Shown here: in pieces, positions 28,801 through 40,800 of the stretch
Layout: every line of letters starts with the position of its first letter
How positions within the stretch are numbered: position 1 is the first letter of the stretch
Assembly: GCA_900708905.1 (NCBI GenBank)
Contig: CAADRB010000015.1
Coordinates: 293,444-357,443 of the forward strand
Reading direction: 5' to 3'
Length of the DNA: 64,000 nt
Origin: Hymenolepis diminuta
Taxonomy: Eukaryota > Platyhelminthes > Cestoda > Cyclophyllidea > Hymenolepididae
Notes under the pieces: model-generated
What the model was told of the DNA's origin: nothing
Database searches by the model: none
What the model saw: the letters and a program-made list of their open reading frames with translations, nothing else
Made by a program: the position numbers and the translations under genes

Positions 28801-31800
28801 AACCCTCAGCTATTTCGAGATAGTGCAACATCGCTGTCTGAGGATACATTCCCCGATGCTCCTCATACCATCGAACTACCATGCGGATCCAGTCCTGGGA
28901 TTGCAGATCGTGGTTTACTAGGGTACTAAATGATCAGAAAAGAATGTTTAATATCAGGATTTCTATTTCTGAAGACATTTGATAGACGGACAGATATTAG
29001 GGAGTTTAAATGTCCCAGAGGGGTAAGATGTCTTTGGATCGATATTTAATGCTTAAATTAGGACTGTCAATCAATACTTAGTGAGTAATGATTAATAAAT
29101 AAATATAAACTTTTTCAGTCATTTATATTTCACAGGAAATTAACATATTAAAGTTGTAGGCATGTAAGATGGGAGCAAACTCCGTCGAGGAAACACGTCA
29201 GCGCTTTTTTAAAATTCTAGTGATATTTGTAAATTTGAATAAAAGAGTTAAATGGGTTCGGAAATTCAATATAAAAGTTTCCCGCTATCAAAATTTTCAA
29301 TTTCTGAAAAGTTAGGAAAAATATATCGACGTTTTTACGAATTCAATTATTCTAAAAAAAATTTTAAATGCTTCATGAAATTTGTTCAACTAGATTACCA
29401 AGTTTAGGTTGTCATCCATATTTAAAATAGCAATTTAAATAAAATTTAAATTCATAAAAATTTTCCAACTTTCTTTACAATTATTAAAAATGCAACTAGT
29501 TTTAACTTCTGTAGGAAAGTTTGGATATAACTTTGTGTATTATTTCGTCCTCGAGAACTAAATAAGAGATTTGAAATAGTTCAATAAATCTCAGTAGTAA
29601 GAATTCAAGTAATTGTCATTATGTGAATAAAATTAATTTCATCATACTAGGAAAAAATATTACTTAAATATAAGTTCAAAGAAATATTAACCACAATTTA
29701 TTGTAGTTAAATTCAATTAATTCTCAGAATATGCATTTTTGGTGGATTATATATTTAAGACATGTTTTTTTTAAGGAAGAAAAAAACAATAAAATTAAAA
29801 TAATGTGTTAACATTTTATGAAAAAATTAGCCTCGGATATGAGGAAATAGATTTGGCTTCGGGTTTCAAAAGAATGTTAAACTAAGTTGGCAACCTAGAT
29901 GTCATGTTCTCACTTAAGCAAAGATACAATGAATAACAAGGCATTAAGTATTTTAGGGGCCGTTTATGTATCTTTCAGGAAGCCACTTTTTAACTTCTAT
30001 CAAAAACTGGAGTAATTGAGATTGAGTCCTATTTAATAAGCAGCTGGTTCTGAAAATGCAAAAATAAAACTTGAACGAATTAAATATGCATATTACGTGT
30101 TTGTTTCTAAATGGTATAGTTAGGGGTCACCCAAAGTGATAGGTCAGAGCAGAAGAGAATAAACAGATGATTTATTACTGAAAAAAGACACTGGGTAAAA
30201 ATTCTGAATAAGCAGTAACTGATGAAGAATTTGAATAATATCAGCATTTCCAAGAGTAACCAGATTAGAATCTGTTATATTCAGGTCACCCGAGCCTGAA
30301 AACAGAATGAACTCTCTTCCAGACACCATGACCTGGGTATGATTGACTTTTTCTCATCATCAAACATCCCGTTCTCCTGACCATACAAGTGTATTCAAAC
30401 TAAGATGTGATATACTAAAACGTATGCATTATGACTTTTTTTATCACACAAGAGCGCTTAAATAATTAAAAAGTTAACATAATCAAGCCTCCAATTCAGT
30501 TAAATCAACTCTGAAAAGGGACTTTAACGATGTTTCAGAAATTTAAAATAACAAGAGTTAAATTTTACGCTTTGATCATGATGCAACAGGTTCAATATCT
30601 TTATATTTAAAAACAGACAGTTCGATGAATTCAAATAGTTTGACTACTTTGATTGTTTAATTTTTAATTTTGTTAAATCCTCCGTCCGCCTTTCACTTCT
30701 ATTTCAACTATCTTACTATTTAAATTTTTAAAGAACCATCTGTCTTTAAAGCTTGAGAACTATACAGTAAAAAACGGAGGTGATTAAAATTAATGAGAAA
30801 TACTTCGTGTCAATCTCATTTTGCGTTACTTGTCTCGTTAAATTCCTTGATATGTCACCAGAGACTGGCTTACTTTTAGACTATGCCAACAAGCTTGTTT
30901 TTTCCTTGCAATAGACAATGTTGATTGTGTGTTGGCTCTCGAAGGCCCGTTACATGTGTCTCCATTCCTTAAGAACAGTAAAATTTTCCGTATTTTCTAA
31001 GTCTGACGTTGAATCTGATCTCATGGTAGATCAAGTTATCATTAATGATTTTAAACTAGGAAGTAAAATTTGGATTATTTTAAATTACCCGGTAAATATA
31101 GTTAACATTAAATTCTTGCAACCAATTATGAAATGAGACATAAATTGTTAATTTGGTTTGCCTTTAAAGGTAAATTACTAACTGAAAATATGTAACTTTA
31201 TAAAGAATTGGCCAAGTTAATTACACATGAATGTTAAACAGGTGTTTGGTGAGGAAGGAGGTTGAATTTAATTGATAGATCCTGCGAAGAAATTCGTCCC
31301 TCCCATTACTCTGCATTAGTCATAACGGAAAGACGTTAGTATAAGGAAAGTCGTCAACTCTTCGCGAATGAATGTGAAACAAGAAAACTCTCCCGGATGG
31401 ACCACAATAATCTCAAAGACGTTCCGATAGAAAGATGCTAAGATAATTATCAAAAAGAGACTAGCTGTGAAATCATAAGAAAATAGTGTCATTCTTATTT
31501 TCAGTATGAAAAGATGCCGATAATATGAAATAAATCTGATAAAATTGTAAATTAAGAAAACAGATAACCTCATAATTTGACAGTTCAGATAAAGTTGGAT
31601 TCTGCCAGTTTCATTACTTTCTATTGCGCTTTTTAATTAATGAGCAAAATTCTCTATTTCTACGTTTTTAGACGTTTTACTGAGACCAAAAGGTATAAAA
31701 TTGTTTTATTCAGTCGAGAGTGGTAATGATAAAATCTCAATAATTGATTTCCTTCAGTGGTTATTCAGATAACCTTCATTGAATCGTTTATGAGGAATTG

Positions 31801-34800
31801 GTAATCATTCTCTATTGACATTAATAGCAGTGGATCAACTTTAGATGATATCTTAGACCGTCTCTCAATGAAACTGCTAATAAAAATAGTGTAATTTTGA
31901 TCAAACAACTTTAAAACAACACAACTGAAAGAAAGCAGGAAACAAAATCACGAAAGCTTTTATCTCATTTTTGCAATTAAATTTAATATTTATATATCTG
32001 GCTGAAATAAAAATATCTTTTTGTAGACATTAGGGAATAAAATGAACGATAGTCAAAAAACCTCGAGTATGACGAAGAAATAACAAAGTAGAAGTCGAAT
32101 ATTAATATTATAAAATGAATTGATCAAATCTAGTTTTAAGAGTATTGAACGAGGATGCAGTGCAGATTAGCTGTACTAGTTATTTTCATGAATAAAGGAA
32201 GGGACTTCTAACGAAAGGCTAACTAAGGCCTAAATAATATTATTTAATGAAAGGGAGTTTGAAAAAAAATCGCCAAACTGAATCAATGGGGAGTCAGGTC
32301 TTGTTTATTCTAGTGGATTTGTTCCATTACGGTCTACTAAAATACTAATTATAGTAGCATTTCAGGAATTTTAAGTTTATTAACATGCACTAAAAATTTC
32401 TAAGCTAGGTTTGTGGTGTTCGCAAAAAAGTAACATCAATTTAATTATAAAATTTAAGTGAACTCAGGTGAGTTATGCTATGCTAAAATCACATTAACTA
32501 ACTTCACCATGCTAGTTTTGTGGCGATTAGAAGATTAAAGTATGCTGAAACGGTTTGACCAAATACACAAATTTATCAATCGGTTAGAAAGCTTCTCTCA
32601 TCATGGGTATGAGTTCACTCAGGAACCCAGAGGTAATCTCGCAACAGAAGAGCAAGACAATGAATAATGCACATTAAGCAAAATGTGCATAGTCTGGATC
32701 TGAAAATCGAAAGATATCTTTTGATACTCTAATTTCATTTTCAGTTGCTACTCGATCTCTCACACTTTTAGCCAGTTTGAAAGTTTTTCGTGTTTCGATT
32801 CTTCTTCTTAATTAGAAAATACTCACTTTAGGTAATAATAAAAGAAGAATAATGAAGGCAGTATAGCCTTTTGTTCATATAGAAGTGAAAACCACAAACG
32901 GTTTAAGCGAAGGCAGGGGTTGATTACTTATGCAATCAGCGTTATTGCGCACCTTGAATCTACGCAGTTTTCGTTGTTGCTTGACAGTAAAAGACGGCTT
33001 ATCAGATGTACGTTGCCAACTCAGATGCCTAGAGAGAGGAAGCTCCGTCTATTTAATACTTTCTAAAGTTTTTCGATAGAGAAAATTCGATAAAATTCGT
33101 TTTCTTCTATAGCAAGAACGAAAATTTATTCTAGCATTTGTAATCAAAGTTTGAATTCAAATGAGAAATGACAACCACCAGAAAAATCGTGAGAAAAGTC
33201 ATTTTAGTTCTTTTTCTCCCATACCTCTATCGATAACCAAGAATAAATGAAATAAGACTTTTGATTATTCATATATATATATATATATGTCGACGAGATT
33301 CGAACTAGAAATATACGACAAGCAAAACGTTCAAACTGCACGGAATAACTAGAAAACAGTTGTCATTAGATGTAGAAGTGAATGGGTAATGAAATCTAAC
33401 CAAATGGAGAAGGAATCAATGTAACTCTGTATCCATAATGCTAGCAATTCTCTCTGCATTATATTTGCATAATAATATGCGACCGGCATAAGTGCACATT
33501 TGGGTGTAATTGCACACGTACAACCTTTTAGCCAAAGGAACGCGTTTTGATGCTGTTAAATCGTAGCAGATGTACGACAGAGCTCATACTTCGGAGCTAT
33601 TTTATTCCATGCACCAAGCTAAAATATTAAAGTACCTGGTGATTTTACAATCACTACTTGTCAATTTCAACTCGCGTTTAACATTTATCAAGTCAAGTTT
33701 AATCAGTGATGTATAAAAATGGGACGTTCAGGCGTAAGAGAATTTGATCAGTAGATTTCGGGATTTTCTTTTCCTAACAACTAAAATAAGGATGAAAAAA
33801 TGAGATGATAACTTTCACTAACTTCGGATACCTGATAAATTTAGTAAGTTTGTAGGTTGAACAAAAATGTCTGTATTCCCGAAGGGATTCTGATATATGA
33901 CAGTTTAACCGTTCTTATCTTTTGTTAGAATTTAAGTATCTGAGTAGATCAAGCAAAATCAAGTCAATATCACTTTTGTTTTCCATTTTACCTGGCATGA
34001 TTAACTTAACTATCCAATTCATTCTTCCATATACTGTCATAACAAAGCTCTGACGTGATAGAAAACTGGACGAACTAGCTTAACGATTCTGAATTAGTGA
34101 CAAGCAAACATATCTTTGAGACGACCGAAATTCCATTGGTTGCTTTTAATAACATTAGGAATGGGAATTTTGAAAATTTAAAACAATATTATCAATTTCA
34201 GTCAATAAAAAGACTCAACTTACAATGTAAATTATGTAATTTAAGATAAATTCAAATTAAATAAACTTTAAATAAGTTTAGGGAAACTGTTTTCTGCTTT
34301 ATTTATCTGAGAGAAAATTAAGATTTCATCGTGTCTGAGGTTTACAAAATATTTTATCAGTAAAGACACAAATCGGTCATAAGCAAATAATCACAATCAA
34401 AATCAACCTCAGGAATTTTCATTTTGCATTGTGACTTAAAAGCCTTAACAGGAACCCGTCAAAATACCGCATTCCAAAAAGCTAGGATTGCTAACTTGTG
34501 TAACTGGTTAAAGTTAATTTATTTCAGCGGTAAGTGGGTAGCTTCACAGTCCCCGTATTATGCGTTGGACTTTTAAATCAGATAATTGTGGCTATCCAAA
34601 TGATTAACTATTAAAGGAATATTAAAAGTGAAAAATTACACTTAGGTGAAATCAGTAAAGTGTATGTTTAGAAATACCATTTCGGATACCTCGGGTCACA
34701 AATGATCTAGTTAATATCAAATGGGTCTCAATGTTTTAGTGTATCATTTCTCCCCCGATAAGTTCAATTTCGAAATAAAATGAATCCGATCTACCTTAGT

Positions 34801-37800
34801 TATCGCCCAGCCCGGCCATGTAAAGAACCAGTGAATATGAATAAGATTTAGCGATTTTAAATGGTATGGGCAACAGGCACAATGTGGCACACCCAGAGAC
34901 AGGTATGCTAAAATTTATGTTGACGATGTACCAGATAGCATATAAATCAGCAGCGCTCTTTTTTACGGATTCGCATTCGTATTATCGATTAAATGAGGCA
35001 TGACAAATGATCTGTTTTATGGATGTGATTTTTTATCGAGATTAATGATGGAAAACACTTTTCGTCGGTAGGTGCCAGTACGGTTATCATGACATGCGAT
35101 CTTTAAATATGGAATAGCTATATTAGGTCCAATCAAAGGTAGAGTCTACAGTCGTGGCAACAAAAGAGTCTTATTGCACTTGAATTCACAATTTATCTGA
35201 TCTTAAACTTTTTATCAATGAGTAGTTCATTACATTGATTGTAAATTTCCTAAAGGTTAAATTTCAGAATTTGACCCCGACGTCCCTAATGAAGTTAATC
35301 AGTTGTGCCATCATCCACATAAATCTTTTCGAGTGACCCGTTGATTTTGGGGAGCCAGTTAGCAGATTATTACTATTTGGCAGTTAATTCTAGTCATCGT
35401 AGGGATTTGCAGAATTAGAATTTTTCAATCACAAGCATCAAGTCTTCTACATGCGAACATATTTGAGTAGTTCTATAAGTAGAACCTTAGTTCATTATTA
35501 ACAGCAAATCTTCAGAATATGAGGAAGGCAGGACGTTTAAACATTATGGAGGGGTATTTGTTTTCATCTCGAAGATGGACGAAATTTGTGAGATAAATAT
35601 CAAACATCTGGAACATAATTTTGGTCATAAAACGTCAACAACCAACGTCATTATTATTATTTTAGGCTACACAAAGAGAAGAGTTATCTCACTGCCAAAA
35701 TCAAATACTTGTCCATCTCTCAGAAAATGACCATGTTTAAATAGGGCTGTAAGATAAAAGAAGGTGCTCTTTTGAAAACTGATACAAAACATAAAAACAT
35801 ATTTAATAAAATTGTTTGTTATAAATTTATCCCTATACTCTATCAAACTATCGTCAAGTCAGAATATTAGAATTGCAGCAAAAAATAGCATTATTTTAGG
35901 TTTCGTGCTTTTAATCTCATTTGATACGAAATAAGCTAATACTGATTGAGTATTAACAGCACGCCAATGTTAACCCAATATTACATGTACATGCATGACC
36001 TCACATTATTAAGTTAAGAGCTGAAAAAATGTGAAAGTCCGTATAATTGGGTTGGTGTGATTTTTCTTGATTTCAGAGAGGATTGAAGCTGACAGATATC
36101 AAGACACCTGTTGTTAATAGGACTAATAGGTGAGTGTATAGAACACTTTAAAAATTTTTCCACCTCTAACGAAATTGACCTTCAAGCACTTGTGTGTCAC
36201 AAACTCTAAACTCCCACTAGCATTCGGCTTATCAGTTTTGTTTGTAAAAGTACACCCCATATTTTGGAGCAAATAAACTCTGTTTAATTTATTTAACTAG
36301 TCTATATCGATTGTCTGGTTTGAATTAGGTCGACTTGAGACAGTACACGATTAGCATTTCTAGAATTTTAATAATAAAAGTGTGCTAAAATTGATAGTCT
36401 GAGGCCATACGGAGTCCCCACAAAACCGTTCAAAAACCAGCTCCAAATATATCAGATTCGGAAATTGTAAAAGAAGCTATAGAAAGAGTTTCTTTGGTAG
36501 ATGTAAGTGTGAGACTGTTTTCGGAGAAGTCATTTACAACTAAACATTAAACTACAGACAGATCAGCAAAGGCCTGGAGTGTTTATCCATTACAGAGGCC
36601 GCCAATAATTTATTGAGACGATAGTGATAGATTGAATCAGACTAGAAAACAGCTTTCTTCTGTCGAATACCAAACTGAAATCATTGTGAACTATTCTCTA
36701 GACAAGATTAACTGTATTTGAGTCCACTTTATACTAAAAGCGAAACAAAACTCTCATAGTAAGATTAATTGTTTAGATTATATTATAACTTTTGACTTAT
36801 GCTAATAGGAAGGATTTCTTAGTAAATCACACATGGTTGAATTTGACGCTGACTGAAGCAGAAAAAAGATTGGGCAGCTGATTTAAATGTAAATGTGACT
36901 TGTCACAAAATCGATTCGGGTAAAGTCAGAATTAGTATAGATTAATTGTAAGTGTTTTAATTTAATTTTATAAGCTTTTACAAAGAATAAAGCTTTAAGT
37001 TTATTAGCCTAACGTTACAAAGGTATTACGAATTGTAACGTTAACAAATTCCCGGAAAGTGAATACGTGCAGATTATAAATTTTGGAATTTAGTGCTAAG
37101 GCAGAAACTCTCCAATCGCCTGTCATCCAACTATTCTGTTTCCGAATTTCCTCTGATAGTAAGCCCATTTAAATACATTGATTACGATACTGATGACTCT
37201 TCTCTCTCTGTTCTCACCTCTCCATTTCACATTACAAATTTTGTAGAATACTGAAAGGGCACTGGCATTGTGAAATTTTCCCCATTAAGAATTGGTAACC
37301 CCTGAGGTGTAAGTTTTTCCGAACTGTACCTTCGAAGAGTGAAATAAAATAAACAGTAAAAGAGAGAACATCTATTAGGAGACTATGCAGAGTGCGTAAG
37401 GTATCAGAAGACACTTATATTTTTGTAATTTAAACTAACCCGATAATTATTAATGTATGTTTTACATCAAAGGATCTCACAGCAGATAATAACATAACTA
37501 ACGAAATGAGAAGACAGGCTATAATAGTGTCCGTGAAGGCAAAACACATGAATATAGAAATTGCAATATCTCTAAAAGTGACCAGATCTATCATTTGCAA
37601 AGTTAGAAAGGAGCTGGTGAATGAAAAGAATGGAGATGAAACGGTCGACAGGATGAGGAGAAAAAAGGAGCATTGTCAACGCTCCACTGACTCATTCACT
37701 CGCTCGTTCGCTCGCTCGCTCACTCACTCACTCACACCCACTCACCCACTCACTCATTCAGAACATTTGAGTTTGTGAGAAGAGTGCTTGACATGATGAA

Positions 37801-40800
37801 CGAAAATCCTGCGAAGTCAGTGCGCGACATCTTGCCAAACAAACATCCAAGCACCTTCAAGTGTCTGAAGGGATAACATTATATGAGGAATGTTGTTCAT
37901 CAAGACCTCGGATGCAAGTCTCACACATTCTTTGATGAGGTCAGTTTATGTGGACAAAAACAACTGAAGAGGATCCTTTAATGCGTTCAGTGCATGCAAA
38001 ACGACTCTTAAATGCATTGAAGCACCCAAAAGGGGAGGAGGAGTGCCTTCGGATGATCTCCGACGAAGAAACTTCCACCAGGATGAGAAAGTCAATCGAA
38101 GAAATGATAGGCGGCTATGTGCGTGTGGACCTCCCAGAAGTCCCAACTGTTGTGCGCGCACAAAGAGCCCACCAACAGTGATGGTTCTCGGTGTCATGAA
38201 GGGCAGTGAGGGAAGAGCACATCATGACTCCTCAATTCTTTTCCACATGGGCTTGGAGCCAATGCAGATGAAGATGCGGACGTCTGTGTGAAGACTCTTC
38301 AACCATTGTTGTTGAGCCACCGTGGTTAGACGACAGCGTGGGCAATGAAGAAAGACCCTTCTATGTCTTCCAACAAGATTCAGCTCCATCCCATAAAGCT
38401 CTCAAAACCCAGGATTGGATGGCCGAGGGTTGTCATCATCATGTCACACCAAACCTTTGACCGTTTACCTAACTCACCAGACCTTAATCCTTTCGATTAT
38501 TACGTGTAAAGAGGGATGGAGTGGGTGGGGTGGGGTGGGGTGGGGCGGGAAGTGGGTGAAAAGAAGTTAACAAGCACTCCCATAACATCAAATCCTCCTC
38601 TCTGATGAAGGAAATAGTCCGAGCAATGAAGGATATCAATAAAGACCACCTAATTTGATCAAAGTTTGCAGTCGCTTTCAGACTCGAATAGAGTGGGTGG
38701 TAGAAGTCGAAGGAGGATGTATAGAATAAAACGTAGGTTAATATGATGTTTTTTGTTTTGTTGCAAGAAATTGTAAGTTTCAACCATGAACAGTTTAATT
38801 TTCTGTTTTTCTAAAAGTGCGTAAGGTGTCCTCAGATGCCTTACGCACCCGTACATAAAAACATGGCATTTCCAGAAAATTTAAGACGCTTAAAATGGTT
38901 AAACTGCCTTTTTCAATTCCTCGATTTATTAATGAATGATATTTATATTTCACCAAACAAATAATCTATTTTAATTTTCCTTCTTCTCAAATAGGGAAAT
39001 ATTTTAATTTCAAAGGTGATACCACTATTAGAATAGTTTTCATTACCGATGAGTTTTATTTTTGGTGAGAAATCCACATAACATTTCTTAAAGAATGTTT
39101 TTAAATTTTGATAACTTAAATTAAATTAGCTCTTTGTAATTTAATACATGGCAATAATTAAAACATGATAGAAATGTTTTGGATTTTTATACATTTTAGC
39201 TTATATTATTATATGAGACCAAATTATCGGATAAAACATAGCTTCTCCGTCTCTATAAACGAAAATGGCTTCATATCCTATTCTTAAGTCAAAATAATAA
39301 GCTGGAACAAAATTAAAATTAAAAAATTTCGATTTAGACCATAAGTAAACATTTACCTTTCAGGACTCTCGAGAATACCGCAGAATAATATTTCAATTAT
39401 TACACTTGTGATTAACAACCCAGACACGTTTGATGGTATTTCAACTTAAAGCAATCCCTTCTCAATAAACAGTTATGAAGGCAAGAAAAATGGATACAAT
39501 TATTACCGGGGGAGTCATGCGAATATCATGTCTTTCTTTAAAATTTTTTGAATGACAATTAATCGTTGGTGAATTAATAAATACAAGTGGAAAATATGAT
39601 ATCCATACACTTGAAATCCGGACATATTAAACGTTTATAATTTTAACAGTTGTAATTGATAAAAATATTAAGATGTGAACTACATAAGACGTGTTTTCTT
39701 TGGATCTTCCAGGTATTTTGTAAGTTGTTTCCAGTGTGTTACAGAAAGGAAGCAGATGTAAAAATTGGTAAAGAGCACTCTGAAGTGTACTGCCTTTATT
39801 TTGATTCTTTGATGTAACATGGTAGTGGTGTGTTAAAAGTTTCCTGGATAATGACTTGCCATGGATATGATTTTATACAGATCCTTGCTTAGTCATCTTA
39901 ACTAGCAAGGTCTTTGATACTTGATGTTATATTTCATGGTACAAGCTGGTCAGCTCCAGTTTAGATGTGTATTTTCTGACTGTTCTTTTTACAACAGCGA
40001 TGATACTGAGTATATTATACGTATAAAAAAATACGCAGACTTAAACACAGGATATGTTAATGCTGTACGAAAGCTATGTAGAAATATCTAGTAATAATTC
40101 TATGATTGCAAAATAATAAGAGGATAAAATAACTAGGTTCATGCAATATATAAATCTGAATTTATGGGTTATTGTTTTTAGACTCACAAAAGAAAACATT
40201 GGCTCTTCAATTTCAGTAAGTAGCGGAAAAGAGAGAAGGGGAGACAGATAACATTAGTTTATCCCTAATTTCATTTTTAAGTGTCTTAGAGGAGGCAACT
40301 AAAATCACGGAGAAGGACTTTTATTTCAATACGATTTGAATTAGTTAATAAAAATAAAATTAGATCAAATGAAAAAAAGAAAGTGAAGTAACATAAAATG
40401 TGTCAATTAGAGAACTATGATCTGCTTTTTATTTATAATATTAAACTAAGAAAAAGCGTGCGATTCTTAAAATACACACAATTTTGAAAAGTTATACATT
40501 CTGTTATCTTTAATTATCATCTCTTAATAGTTGCTTACAAAGATAAGAATAGTCAATGTTATACTTTAGGGTGAGAGATATACGTTTTCTTTAATTAATT
40601 AATTAGATGTCATTAGTAAAAATTGACATTGAAGGCAAATGTCATCCAAAGGTCTTTGAAGTGAACTTAACATTCTCACATATCTGAATTCTGGAGGGTC
40701 TTAAGGACAATCAGAAATCCTGCCAAATCTTTCTTTTTAGAGCCAAATTATCATATTTAATTTTGCTTTCCTTCAGTAAATGTTATATTAGAATTTTTGT

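Larger units (their letters stand above)
37388..38851 (+). mobile_element. Defective Tc1/mariner-superfamily element, copy 2 (inverted twin of copy 1)
   Basis: 1464-bp element with terminal repeat CAGAGTGCGTAAGGTATCAG at the left and CGGGTGCGTAAGGCATCTGA (reverse strand) at the right. The flanks are TATG at the left and TA at 38852. Its ORF coordinates mirror those of copy 1 exactly (positions sum to 61949), so there are no internal indels, and the stretches I compared base by base are identical; only the last bases of the termini differ. It lies in ERM intron 5, antisense to ERM. Confidence 0.92.
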
